This document shows positions 43,801 to 55,309 of a stretch of DNA of 64,000 bases, piece after piece. The translations under genes and the position numbers were made by a program. This DNA comes from Brachycybe producta (lineage: Eukaryota; Arthropoda; Diplopoda; Playtdesmida; Andrognathidae). Where the stretch lies: positions 62,001 through 126,000 of the forward strand of contig JAUPFP010000084.1 in assembly GCA_036925085.1 (NCBI GenBank), given 5' to 3'. The notes beneath the pieces are model-generated. The model was not told where the DNA came from and ran no database searches. It was given only the letters and a program-made list of their open reading frames with translations. Numbering within the stretch: the first letter of the stretch is position 1; the number at the start of each line of letters is the position of its first letter.

Positions 43801-43974
43801 TCTTGATGGGCCAAGTGGGGCCCACCCCTTTTTTCCTCGGTGAACCGGGTTTTTGAGTTGCAACTATTTAAACCCCCAAAAAAGGTCCCGTGTTTGAAAG
43901 ACTTCGGTTTCGAGGTCTTCAAAATCACTCGCCTTTTAAAACCTCGAAAACAAGCTCATCAGATTTAAAAAAAA

Positions 43975-44600
43975 TCTAATCTTTATTAGAAACTAGAAGA
44001 GTAAAGATAGTAGTAAATAAAAAAAAGAAGTATATCATTTCAATGTTGGTATTGTTCAAAATAAAACGTAACAAGTTTGAAAAAAAGGATCAAAATTTTC
44101 GGTTGAAAATTTGAATTGTTTTTTTACCATTCGGCGCAAAACGTTTATTTTGAAAAATATTCTTATGAAATTATTTTAAATTATTTTTTTCTATTAGAAC
44201 AATAGAAAATTCTACTAAATCTTTTTTTTTTACAAAATGTTTATTTTTTAAAAAAAATATAACGAAATTATTTTAAGTAATTCCATTGTTTTTCTAGTTT
44301 CTAATAAATATTAAACTGATTTTAAAGTTTAAACACCATTCGAATTTGAAAGATTATTTTACCTATTAAGAGCAAAATCAAGAAACAGTTTAAAGTGTTT
44401 TAGAAACTAGAAGAGTAACTCAATCACTTGGGGATATTTCATGTTGATATCTTTTAAAATAAACTTTTTACAAAAAGAGCATAAAAAGCTTATTCTGAAA
44501 GATATCAACGTGAAAATACCCTTATTAATTGATTGTGAGCTACCTTCTAGTTTCTAAAACACATTCAAGAGTGCGTTTTCCTCTTTAAAACCACCGTAAC
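43975..44600. repeat. two adjacent family 1 elements
   Basis: First, 43975-44310: TTATTAGAAACTAGAAGAGT at the left, TTTTCTAGTTTCTAATAA at the right. Second, 44325-44595: outer TTAAAGTTTAAACACCATTC, GTGTTTTAGAAACTAGAAGA then GTAACTCAATCACTT; right GAGCTACCTTCTAGTTTCTA. Confidence 0.6.
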
Positions 44601-45455
44601 ACAATAATAGACATAAGAAAACCCGATTTAATCAAAATACCAATAATGTAAAAGATGATTATTACTATAATAAAAATTTACATAATTAATATTTTCATTG
44701 CTGAAAAAAAAATTGAATATTTTAAAAAAGAGTGATTGTAATAATAATGTTATAAGAGATTTAAAAAAAAAACATGAAGTGTGTGTGTGTATTGGTCCAA
44801 AAAAGTGTGAACTACACATATGGCAAGTACCATATATGGATCCATATATATCGAAAAAGGTGGAAAGGGGGGGGGGGGAAAGAGGGCTAAGGGGACTAGG
44901 AGGGTCATTTCTAAGCGGTAATGCGTGTCCACTAAATCGATTACATTTCAAAATCATTATGTCCCTTTTTTTCGGCTGTCACTAAAAATATAAAAGGGGG
45001 GAATATGTTACCAGACAATTCTCCACAATTCTCCACGAGAAAGTGACTAGAAAGTAGAAAAAACATTTTCTCTCTTTTGTAAGAGACCTTATACGTGGGT
45101 CCTATATTGAGAAACAGGCAACTTGAGGGCACCCTTCAAAAATGCATTTTGGAGAGAGGGAGTTTGGGAGAATGGGAGTTTCTTTTTTTTCTGAGGGTTT
45201 AGTTGCACTTACAAATTACAATTTCGAAACTCAAAAACTGTCAAAAGTATTTTTTTTTGAAAACCTCAAAAACGTTTTTCATGTAGAATTTCCAATCCAA
45301 AATATTATTATATAGTCTAGTCTACAATATTACAGAATGAGGCAAATATAAAGTGTCCTTTTATTTTATATCATCATCAGAAATGGGGCTTACAAATCAA
45401 ATGCAATGGGCCTGGGTTTTTTCATTGGCCACAACTGGACACTACAAAACCACAA

Positions 45456-45695
45456 TTACAAGCCAAGAGGGATAAGTGACATTTTAATATAAAAAAATGG
45501 ACATAATTACCACATTTTGTCAATGAAATGATAAACAATTTGGTGGATAAGACAAATAATTTGAAAAAGCTGCTCATTTGCTGCTTTATAGCTGCTCAAA
45601 ACGTAAAACTATAACAATGATGTTTATGGAGGTCTCTTTGAACTCAATTTATTCAAGAAACATTGCTTTTGTCACTTATTCCTCTTGGCTTGTAA
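45456..45695. repeat. 240-bp element with 25-bp TIRs
   Basis: Left TTACAAGCCAAGAGGGATAA then GTGAC (45456-45480); right GTCACTTATTCCTCTTGGCT then TGTAA (45671-45695). The arms are reverse complements with one mismatch. The interior is AT-rich and non-coding. Single copy in the window. Confidence 0.75.
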
Positions 45696-45714
45696 AGCCC
45701 TTCAAATGTCGAGC

Positions 45715-45870
45715 TTGATTCAGAATCATGATGTGACTGTAAGTTAAGGTAAGGTTGGATCTATACCGCGCATGCGCATTGTTCAATTATACCAATTGAA
45801 GTAGATCTGAATTCAGTAACTGCATTCTGCACATGCGCAAGTAAGTCTCATGTTCTGAATGAAACAGAGC
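45715..45870. repeat. NRF1-box element (family 4), copy 1
   Basis: Contains CCGCGCATGCGCATTGTT and CATTCTGCACATGCGCAAGT with about 60 bp between. Blocks in the same order are at 62345-62545. The first box is a perfect NRF1 palindrome (GCGCATGCGC). Confidence 0.6.
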
Positions 45871-45904
45871 CCTTAGATATAATAGGCAACTATGGCCTTT
45901 AAAA

Positions 45905-46560
45905 AATTCAATTGTGTTAGAAACTAGAATAGTCAGTGATTTAGCTGATGGTGTTTTTTTTCATCATGATGATTTAATCTTTCAGAATGAAACAATTTAT
46001 GGCAGATAGAAATTGTCCAAATTTGACGTTTTTCAGGACCATTTTTATCTAAAAAATGAAATAATGAAAATAACGTCAAAAGATACATTTACAAAATTGT
46101 TTTTATAAACTAGAATCGTAGTAAATGTCAAATACTAAAAGGTATTTTTTTAAACAAATAAACATTATTTAAAAAAATACGCTTTAAAAAAATTAACATT
46201 AAAAATTCTAAATTTGGCTATTTTTTTTAAAAAACTTCAATATGAAGTTTATTTTTAAAAATATCATCATACTATCATTATAATATAATGAAAATATCTG
46301 TGGCCCATTCCATTACTAGTCTACTTTCTAACATACACATATACAAACCGTTTTTTTTTAAAAAGGAACTTTTCTGTATCGAAGTTTAAAATAAACATTT
46401 TCTGACAGTTTGAAAAAACAGTCATAATTTGACATTTTAAAACTCCTAACATTAAAACATTTACTATATTAGAAACTAGAATGGATTAAAATGTACATGA
46501 TAATATAATTATATATTTAAAACAAACTTTCTATATTTAACATAAAATTAAAATTGTTTC
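45905..46560. repeat. degraded family 1 copies
   Basis: GTGTTAGAAACTAGAATAGT (45914), AAACTAGAATCGTAGTAAAT (46108), ATTACTAGTCTACTTTCTAA (46311) and TTAGAAACTAGAATGGAT (46469). Arms recognisable, ends not. Confidence 0.45.
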
Positions 46561-47219
46561 TGAATTCATAAAAAAAAATCTCCATAAAAATTCCAATTTT
46601 TACTTATTTCAAATATTAACTTTTGTCTCATCCTGTACAAACAACGTTAAAACCAATCAATCAAAATTGAATTTATTGTTACAACTGATGACGTCACAGC
46701 CACCAACCTCTCCCCCTCCCCTTTAATCTCATTCAATAGTACATTTTTTTAATTTTCATTTAAAAATCATTCAACAAAATTAAAAAAACAAGTTTCAATT
46801 ATTATTATTATAATATCAAAACCATAAAACCGTTTAAATTGAAAACAAAAAATCCATAATTCATAAAATCAAATAAATGTCTTTAACTCATAAATCGATA
46901 TTATTTATTATAATAATAATTGTGTACATTATTTATTTTTAGGACTAAAATGGTCCTTTAAATAGGAACTCTTGATAAAAAAGGGTCCTTAGTAACTTCA
47001 TTTAATCAATAAAATGGTCCTAATTTATTATTTATAATGAAAGCCTTGAAAAACAAAAATACAAAATGGCTGCCACTTTAAGCGACCCAAAATATAAATA
47101 AATTAACAAAACTGGTTCAAAATTAAAAATTAAACCCTTCAAGATTGTAAATTATATACAATTATTATCTCCTCTCTCTCTCTCTTGTCATTAGTTTTAA
47201 AAATATAATTAATTCATTA

Positions 47220-47720
47220 AAATGCTCACACATAGGTGGCGCTCTAGTCTATTTACTTTTTTTATTGCTTGTACAACAAAAACATTTTATTTTTATTATA
47301 AATATGACATAATGCAAAATTAAAAATAAACTTTAATGTGTTGTATTTCGCAGAAAAATCTCTTATTTTGAACCAAAAAAATAAATATATTTCAGTTAAT
47401 TTCAGCCATGAAAATAAAGAGAGAAAAAATATAAGTAGGCGGAGCTAATTTACATTTCAACCATCATAAGTATATTGATTGACACATTTACTTTCTATGT
47501 TAGAGGAAAACGGGCGGAGAAAACTAGCTGAAGAGGGTGGAGCCTATTTAACATTAAATACAAACATGCGCGTGCTAAGACGCCACCTAGCGGCAAGCGG
47601 TGTCATTATTTCAAGGGACAAGGGCGTGTCTCTTTATATTAGAGTGAAGAGAATGGGAGGGAGGTAGGAGGAGGGTATAAAATATATATAAAGGGAGGGT
47701 GGGGGTTGGGTGGAGGTTAC
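47220..47720. promoter_or_regulatory. GC-richer island with CTCF-like and GGGCGGAG motifs
   Basis: ATAGGTGGCGCTCTAG (47232), AGTAGGCGGAGC (47434), GGGCGGAG (47511), CATGCGCGTG (47565), GCCACCTAGCGGCAAG (47582) and AGGGCGTGTC (47620). The 62-codon plus frame 47479-47667 has no known motif. Possibly a regulatory island; also possible that it is an exon of an unknown gene. Confidence 0.25.
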
Positions 47721-48069
47721 ATTTAGAGAAAATGGTTTTTTTTTTCTTCTTCATACAATTCGGAGCTATTATTATAAAAGACTTTGAAGTAATATCAAAA
47801 GAGGTGTGGCAAAAATACAAAAATAACATAACTTGAAAGCTTATCAATATTAATATGAAAATATAAATTAGGTGCTTTTTTTTGGGGTACAAAAAAAAGG
47901 GTTACAAAAATGAGAGAAAAGATTTCATTTTTGTGTCTCATTTTTACTACAAAAATAATGAATTATCTATTTTTTCCTTTGAAGAGAACCTCATTTTAAT
48001 GTGAAAATTATTTTTATAATTCATATTTTTTGTGTTAATAATTATGTTTCAGTCAACGTAAAATAAATC

Positions 48070-48385
48070 AGGCATTTTGTAGAATTACTAGCTAATTTTC
48101 GACAAGTTCATTTTTACCTTATTTATTGACAATTTTAGGCAATGTAAAAAAATATTTTAAAACAATACAAAATCTCCATAAAAATCATATTGATATTTAT
48201 CAGTTTTATTTGTCATTAATTATTCTTAATGATTCCTATTTTAAAATATATATAAAAAATAATCAGTCAATTTGGATAATAACTAGCCAATCTGCAAAAC
48301 TAATTTTGGAAAGTTCATTTCTATCTAATTAGGCCTATTCGCAATTTTAGGCAATATAAAAAAATCTTAAAACAATACAATACAT
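48070..48385. repeat. direct duplication, period about 220 bp
   Basis: AAGTTCATTTTTACCTTATT ... CAATTTTAGGCAATGTAAAA (48105-48155) and AAGTTCATTTCTATCTAATT ... CAATTTTAGGCAATATAAAA (48311-48362), both preceded by ACTAGC.AAT. Confidence 0.6.
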
Positions 48386-48569
48386 ATACTGTACATTTAT
48401 TTACATTATTTATTAAATAATTAATTAAATTAATTTATTGTTATTATTAATGGACATATTTTTTGTATGCAAAAACTGTCCTAAAACTAACAAAGTAGCA
48501 ATATGAAGATCTGCTATCTGATTAGTTGTTTTGCAAAATGACTGAATCATAGCAAAATTAAGAAGAAGA

Positions 48570-48680
48570 AAAAACTACAATGTGTTTTATAAACTAGGAG
48601 AGCTTTATCTTTCAAAATAAACTTTTTAGAAACAAAAACCTGAGATAAAAAGTTTATTTTAAAAATGAAATTCATATTTT
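48570..48680. repeat. family 1 short copy
   Basis: AATGTGTTTTATAAACTAGG, ATCTTTCAAAATAAACTTTT and AAAAAGTTTATTTTAAAAAT; outer ends missing. Confidence 0.45.
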
Positions 48681-49055
48681 GCATTTTCTCTTATTACTTT
48701 TGATTGATGATTGTAGCTATTAATTAATTGCTTTAGACTATTTTAATTTTCTACATAATATTTTTTATTTGCATTTATTTTCTATTTACATAAACACAAT
48801 TTATAAAAACTATTTTATACATTTCTGAATTGCAATTTGCATAAAAATATCGGAAATTCGGTAAAATTTTGCAAGGAAAATAATAAAAAAAAAAATCTAA
48901 TTCTGTCAATTTTTTTGTTGCTGCAACTTATTGACCCCGTGTGTGTATATGTGCAAAAAATACTTTATCTCCATTTAAAAGTTTATATAATTCAAATATT
49001 GATTTTCAATATTTTGACAACCGCAAAAAATGATTTTCTTTTATTTGAAAGTGTG

Positions 49056-49083
<28 letters not shown>
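49056..49083. repeat. (GA)n microsatellite
   Basis: About 14 GA dinucleotides in a row. Confidence 0.95.
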
Positions 49084-49087
<4 letters not shown>

Positions 49088-49149
49088 TTGCATTCTTATC
49101 GATTCACATGAATTTCAAAGTGAATTCAATGAATACACACAAAAAAAAT

Positions 49150-49380
49150 ACATTAAAAGCAGTCGTTTAGCTCTTATTCGATTTAGATCTTCAATTTAGC
49201 CCTTGTTCAGTTTGCCTTTTATTCAGTTTAGCTCTTGTTCTGTTTAACTTTTTAAGAGCTCTTGAACAGTTTAGCTTTCATTTAGTTGAGTCGTCGTCGT
49301 CGTCCTCGTCAATAAAACAGCTGTTATTAATTCAGTTTAGCTCTTAAGTTTAGCTCTTAATGAAATTAAACAGTTCAATT
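49150..49380. repeat. degenerate minisatellite, TTCAGTTTAGCTCTTG unit
   Basis: At least eight imperfect units (for example 49166, 49206, 49229, 49272, 49338, 49352), spacing about 18-25 bp. Related in sequence to 34990-35300. Confidence 0.6.
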
Positions 49381-49974
49381 TTAAATTCAAAGGTGAAAGG
49401 TCAACAGACAAGATTCAAAATCTTGTGTCCGTTACGTGTCACTCCTTCAAATTTTATTCTAAGAAGCAGAAAAAAAAGCTAAAAGCTTAATTTATAAAAT
49501 TCTAATATATTTTTTATATTAAAACCATTTTTCTACGCTAAAGCAATTCAGTTGCAAATGGGATCAAAGGGTTAATCCCTAAAAAAGAGAGAGAGTGTAT
49601 ATTACGGCCACCAGGTGTTTCGTCTATTTTAATTAAAATCAGTAAAGGCTTACACAACCCAAATGCCTTAAGGTCATGTGACCTTAATCTCTCATTTTTT
49701 TTTAAAAATGTAATTTATGAAAAGAAGAAAAAAAAATTGAAATAAAAAAGACCGCCAAGTTGAAGTTTAGGGCCTTTGACCTTTGGTGGTCAACTTTCGA
49801 ACATTTATATGCATACATAGACTAACATACTGACTGTATAATGTCTAAAAAGTAAATTATAAAAAAGTTAATATTTGCAGCTCATTGTAGAATTTCACTT
49901 TTTTTAAAAAACACATTTTCCAGCGTCATTTTAATTTAGCCAAAAATTTAATTAATTTTTAAGGTGTAAAAACT

Positions 49975-50195
49975 ACCCTCAAACTCAGATTATTCTGTTT
50001 TAGGAGCAAAATTATGAGAAATTTGAAAGTGTTTTATAAACTAGAAAGGTTGCTCAATCACTTAGAGATATTTTTTAATGATGATATCTTTCAAAATAAG
50101 CTTTTTATGGCAGCTTTGAAAATGACCCAGTCTTAAGCAGACAATATTTTTTAATTTGTGTCTATAAAACGTTTATTTTGAAAGATATCAACGTT
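49975..50195. repeat. family 1 element, truncated at the right
   Basis: AACTCAGATTATTCTGTTTT, GTGTTTTATAAACTAGAAAG, then GATATCTTTCAAAATAAGCT and AAAACGTTTATTTTGAAAGA; it stops at ATCAACGTTG, where unrelated GC-rich sequence (50215-50390) begins. Confidence 0.55.
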
Positions 50196-50214
50196 GTAGT
50201 TTGTTTTAATTTTG

Positions 50215-50390
50215 CTCTTTAGAGGGGCTGGGGCCCCTGCAAAACAGCTTTAACCAGGGCCTTGCATATCCTTGTTACGACCCTGAGCCTGACCCATGCG
50301 GCCTACCAAGCTCATATGATAGGCTCGCTTTATGGAATTGACCAACCACTGGCAGAATCTGGTCCAACCTGAGCCAGCCCATGGGGGAAG
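50215..50390. other. GC-rich segment, origin unknown
   Basis: Begins right at the break of a family 1 element and runs to a 13-G tract. It includes GGGGCTGGGGCCCCTGC and GAGCCAGCCCATGG. No long open frame. The placement suggests an insertion into or next to the repeat. Confidence 0.35.
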
Positions 50391-50564
50391 GGGGGGGGGG
50401 GGCTTTATTTATTATCTAGGTCAATATTTCAAACCAGTGGTCAATTAAAATTCCAAAAACTCGAGAAGAAAAAAGATTAGAAAAAACCAATCAAATTGTT
50501 TAATATTAAAAAATTACAAAAAAAGTTATATACGAGATTTTGATAAGCCATTCTAATATCTAAT

Positions 50565-50614
50565 TCATATATATATATATATAATATATATATATATGTT
50601 TGGGGGGGGGGGGG
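50565..50614. repeat. (TA)n followed by 13-G tract
   Basis: Two TATATA runs (50568-50582, 50586-50597) lead into TGTTTGGGGGG up to 50614. Confidence 0.85.
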
Positions 50615-51284
50615 TTGGTGAGAGACAGACAACACAAACACAGTTCCGGCGAATAATTAGTTCAAAAAGATATGAAAGATTCACACTTTTGATTTATAAC
50701 GTTGTTTAGGGAATAAAATGAGAAACAACAACAATAATATTTAACAACATTATACATATATATATATATAGAGCCTAATATCATCCTTAAAAAATCCTTA
50801 TATAACTAAAATAATGAGTTAAATTCTATAGGTGGCCAACTAAAGGCACGCGTGCCAGCCACATTATAAAACAGGATAATATGTGTTACATGTACACTTG
50901 AGAAGAAATTGGCCAACACCTGATTTTAGCAGACTGGAAAAGCCGCGATGATTATTATTACTACTATATGTATAAGAGAAGAAATGGGAATTCTAGCTTT
51001 TATCAGAAAAAAGGGGTGGGTGGGAATTAGTATCATTTGTATAGTCATTGCGCTAATAGGGTGGGTGGTAATTACATAGAAATATACAGAGAAAAATGAG
51101 AGAAGAGATTTGGAACTGTTCTAAACTAGAATAGTCTTTGTATACATTTCTATATAAGTCTAGATATGAATAATAATAATATTGCATATTTAGCATAAAG
51201 AGCAAAATACATGAAAAGCATAATCAGTTGTCCATTTGTATTTTTGAACACTTGTTTACATTGATTGATATTTTTGCAAATATC

Positions 51285-51610
51285 TCGAATGCGTTTTAGA
51301 AACTAGAATAGTTATTAACAAACAAAATTGCTTCAAGACACAGTTTCATGTTTGTTATCTTTAAAAAATAAACTTTTTATAACAATTTCAATTTATTACA
51401 AACTAGAATAGTAAACGAATCAATGACTTTATTAATATTAACTGAAATTATATTAAATTTCATAATATTTTCATTATTAGATATTTAATTGGGTATATTT
51501 TGAATTTCACCCAAATTCGTAAGTATTTTGTTAAAAAAACTTAATGCAGTTAATTTGAAATTGACTTAAAAACTTTATTTTGAAAAATATCAATCAACAC
51601 AATTTCGTTT
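51285..51610. repeat. degraded family 1 copies
   Basis: GCGTTTTAGAAACTAGAATA (51291), TTATTACAAACTAGAATAGT (51393) and AAAACTTTATTTTGAAAAAT then ATCAATCAACA (51569). Confidence 0.45.
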
Positions 51611-51619
51611 TCAGGCGCA

Positions 51620-52420
51620 GAAATAACCAAATTTCTATTCCATTCTACATCATTCATTTGCATATTATGCAAATCAGCTAGCTTATATATTAATATGGGG
51701 TTAAATCAATGTGTTTGCAAGTTATATATATATCGTAATAATAAAAATAAGTAAAATTAGCATAAAGCTGATGTTGGAATTAACTAATCTTCTCTTTTCT
51801 AGTCTTGAAATATTTTTTTTTCTATTTTTAAGCCTTTACGAAGTCAACCAAATCGAGATGAATGTGATCTTTCTAATGATTATTAAAATTATTATTATAC
51901 AAACACACACATCATAGACAAAAGAAATAACGATAACGAACCATAACGAGGATAAACAAAATTCTCTTTCTCCCATATTCTAACATATCAAATACATTTA
52001 ATTAATCTTCATTTAAGAGATGTATTTTGTAAATGACCCTATGTTTGTGTGTGTGGAAGAGTGAAATTAAGATATGAATAATAAGTTAGTAGTATAAGTT
52101 TAACAAACAAAAATGGGTAATCTAGCTTTTAAGACAGGCCCAGTCAGTCAGCCAGCCAGCCAGCACTCCACAGTGCCTGAGAGAGAGCGAGAGTGTGCGC
52201 CAGTTGGATTTTCGGTATAACTAATTCCCTGGACAGTGGTAACTCTTTTATGAGTAATGATGATGATGATTCCACATCTCATTTCTCATTCATATATGGA
52301 TTTCATTCCGAATTACGAAGCCTCCAAACAACCCCCTCCAACCCTTTTTTTCATCATTTTCATGCGCCCCATTGTGATATCAACGTCGCCCACCATTTCC
52401 CATTTCCAGGCTGAATAAGT
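51620..52420. other. AT-rich to mixed region, no gene seen
   Basis: Short repeats CAGTCAGTCAGCCAGCCAGC (52141) and GATGATGATGATT (52259). The plus frame 52193-52414 (73 codons) is Ser/His/Phe-rich with no motif and no splice context. Confidence 0.4.
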
Positions 52421-52424
52421 GCCA

Positions 52425-52860
52425 AATGGAACACGCGCGCAAAATTTAAAGTATACGCCAAACTGAATAAGCACCAAACTGAAGAAACGCCAAAAAAGCC
52501 GCCGTGACACGATACGACGATGCTCGGATCGAGCGCACTCTGATGCTCACTCAGTCACTACTCGTACTGTAAACATGTGATCCGAGCCCATTCGGACGAC
52601 GACAAACGAGCCGAATGGAGTCGGACCGTGCTCAACTTTTACGATCTGCTCTTGACAATAACAAGAAGATTAACCAATTTGAGTATAGTCAGATGTGAAA
52701 ACCATCGCTCCGAGTTGTTCGGGCGAGCGTGGCTCGTAGGAGCAAGGCTCGGCACTAGTTAACTCGTAGCGTGTCACCACAGCTTAATTGCTAAACGAAA
52801 AACTGAATAAGCGCCAAACTGAATAAACGACAAGTAGATTAAGCGCCTGTCAAGAAAGAG
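52425..52860. repeat. minisatellite with GCCAAACTGAATAAGC unit, interrupted by a TIR element
   Basis: Units at about 52454, 52471 on the left and 52800, 52817 on the right, plus AGATTAAGCGCC at the end. Similar words (CGCAAAATTGAACAAACGAC, GGCGCTTAATC) occur at 50-90 at the window start. The middle is occupied by the 52504-52777 element. Confidence 0.5.
52504..52777. repeat. 274-bp TIR element nested in the minisatellite
   Basis: Left GTGACACGATACGACGATGC then TCGGATCGAGC; right GCTCGGCACTAGTTAACTCG then TAGCGTGTCAC. Inverted arms share GTGACACGmTACGA and TGCTCGG/CCGAGC blocks. The 61-codon plus frame inside (52577-52762) is open but has no recognised domain. Confidence 0.55.
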
Positions 52861-52888
52861 CTCAACAGACTCCAGAAGTCAGTAAGGG

Positions 52889-53012
52889 CTGGATCACACA
52901 TGCTGAAAAAAATCTCACTGAATTTCACTTTGTATGGCATTTACGAATACCAGAAACGCCATATACCATTTAAGTGCAAATTTCTGATGGGTTTTCAGCG
53001 TGTGTGATTCCT
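52889..53012. repeat. about 125-bp MITE with TCACACATGCTGAAAA ends
   Basis: Left GCTGGATCACACATGCTGAA then AAAA; right TTTTCAGCGTGTGTGATTCC. Arms match with two or three mismatches. Confidence 0.6.
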
Positions 53013-53125
53013 TCCTCGTGTAATAGCTTAAAAAAGTACAAATTCACAATTTTTTAAAATTAATCTAAAATTCTAAAACAAAAAAATGAAGGCCGTCAAA
53101 ATAAAAGATTTTGCATTTTTGCTCT

Positions 53126-53142
53126 GGGGGGGGGGGGGGGGG
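53126..53142. repeat. poly-G tract, 17 G
   Basis: Longest homopolymeric G run in the window, in AT-rich surroundings. Confidence 0.9.
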
Positions 53143-54637
53143 AACTGTCTTAGATTTCAAGTGCCAAGTTTTTCCTTCCCGAAAGCCCTTTTTTCCACAA
53201 TGCCTGAAGCAGTTGAATTCCTAGCTTAGTTCCCCCCACAAATTAATTTGAAAAGAAACTTGCAAAAAGGCAAGTTCTAAACACAAAACACCAAAAAGAA
53301 GAAGAAAAAAATCCATCAATTTGTAAAAACTCTCTGAAAAGTAATCTAATGGAAGTTAAAGGCAGTGATGATGACGTCACAACCCCACCAATGTCCCTAT
53401 AATTGTATGTAGGCCCTCTATCTATCTATATATGTAACAACAACCACTGAAAACAGACATTTTATTCCATCCATCCGTAAATCCCATTTCCCAACGTATT
53501 TATCACAAGCTTATGGCCTTGGAAGTAATCTAATGTGTTGCAGCAAAGTCGAACTTTGAAACCCCCATACCGAATCTTGGAATCCACCCCCCCCTCCCCA
53601 ACTCTAACCCCCAACCAACCAAACCCCGTCTAAACCCCAAACCCTTCCGCCTACAACACAACTTCTTATTCCCTTACAAAAGTAAACATTCGATGGGATT
53701 TTTCACATTTTATTCACGTTGTTAATAGTATTAATATTTCCTCCTTCTAAATCTGAAAAACACAAAACATTTAAACCCCTTCTATTTTTATTACAATACT
53801 TAATGGACTTTAGTTTTCTTAATGTCATTTAACCAAATCACATCTTAAAAGAATTTTGTTTGTTTCGAGCTTTAAGAGAGTTCAATGTTAAGTCATAATT
53901 CAGAATTAAGAATCTTTAAATTAATCCCCATTTTTAATAAGGAAAAAAGTTCATTAAAAAAATTCAAAATGGCCGCCATCTTAGCTTGTTTCAATATCAG
54001 CACAAAAAAAAAAAGATTAAAAACGAACATAAATAAAACATAAACTCACCTTTTCTAGCCTCTTATCATGAATTCAGGGTACAAATCAATTATTTCAATT
54101 AGTTTTTCTGTTAATTATCATCTTCTAATGCCACTTTCACGACGTTTTTTCTAGTCTATAACTGAAAGAAAAGTCAAAACGGTTCATTGAAAAGATTAAA
54201 ACGAGTTTTATTCACTATTTTGATGAAACTTGATACATTTAATTATTATTTATGGATATTATATCAAAATTATTGACTATCAGATGAAAAAACAGCGAAA
54301 TTTTACAAAAAAAAAACAAAAGTTTTGTCCTCACCTAGAGCAATAAAAGCAGACGCCATCTTGAATTGTCATCTTCCTCTAAAGAGAAAATCGAAAGTCG
54401 CGACACCTAGTGGCGAACTATGATCAAATTAAGTGAACTTCAGGATAAATTGGCGGCCTGTTTGAATTATATTATTAAAAAAATTGTGATAAAATGCAAC
54501 TTTCCATAAAGACCGAAAATTAAAAAAAATATTATCTGCTTAAAGTTGAGCCATTTTTAGCTGAAATAAAAAGCTTATTTTAAAATATATCAAAAAAGTT
54601 AACAAGAAGCAGTCGGAATTAACTTCCCTGCAAGATA

Positions 54638-55308
54638 CGAGGTCAAATCAAAAAGTTCCCAGTTACAAAGTGAGACTTAAGTAACTTGGCTTATCAATAT
54701 TCAATGGTATTTAAAGTAGTTATTTATACTTGGGCATTGTTGCTACACCTTCGTTAGCACTGCCCCGACCTCCGAAAAGGATTGTTAGAAACTCGTTTAT
54801 GAAAAACTTTTGCAAATGTTCATCATTACGACTTGCATGTTGGACAATTCTTGGTCGCAACTGTGTTGTTCCCCAACATCCCTTACTCACTCAAGAGTCT
54901 CAGACCTCACTCCATGCGATTTTTTTTCTGTTTCCAAAGTTGAAAATAAACCATTAAAGGACGCTGTTTTGACTAAGAAAGCACTCCTGGACCCTGGTAG
55001 AGCCATAACTGTGGAAACAGGGGAAAAATCGTAATGGAGTGATGTCTGGTTAATTGACGATGTTGGGAGACAACAGCAACGTTATTTTCGATGAAGAACA
55101 GTCGAACAGACAAGCCGTTAACGACGAACATTCTCAATAGTGTTCCACAAAAGGACTTCCACGAGTGCTTTCGGAAGTAGGAAAGACACAAGCAAAGGTG
55201 TTATCAATGCACAAGGAGACTACTTTGAAGGGGATACAAGGGGGGGAAAAGGGCAGGCGTTACTTTTATTTACAGCGCCAGTCCAGGAACTTTTTGATTG
55301 AACCTCAT
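54638..55308 (+). mobile_element. internally deleted mariner-like transposon
   Basis: Terminal inverted repeats: CGAGGTCAAATCAAAAAGTT then CCCAG at the left, and at the right the reverse complement GAGGTTCAATCAAAAAGTTC then CTGG. A TA lies next to each end (54636, 55309). About 670 bp remains of a normal length near 1.3 kb. The first half of the transposase is missing. Confidence 0.85.
54790..55235 (+). pseudogene. mariner transposase relic
   Basis: Several frames carry C-terminal mariner transposase pieces: SDLTPCDFF (54896-54925, cf. the family PDLAPCDFF with the third catalytic acidic residue), KVENKPLKDAV, then ILNSVPQKDFHECFRK followed by a stop where Trp is expected, ERHKQRC, and AQGDYFEGDT-like sequence after a frameshift. 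The N-terminal DNA-binding half and the first two catalytic acids are absent. It cannot encode an active enzyme. Confidence 0.75.
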
Positions 55309-55309
55309 T

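Noticed and set aside
48837..49199. 120-residue plus-strand frame
   Set aside because: It includes a GA microsatellite translated as Glu-Arg repeats and otherwise AT-rich sequence; no domain or splice support.
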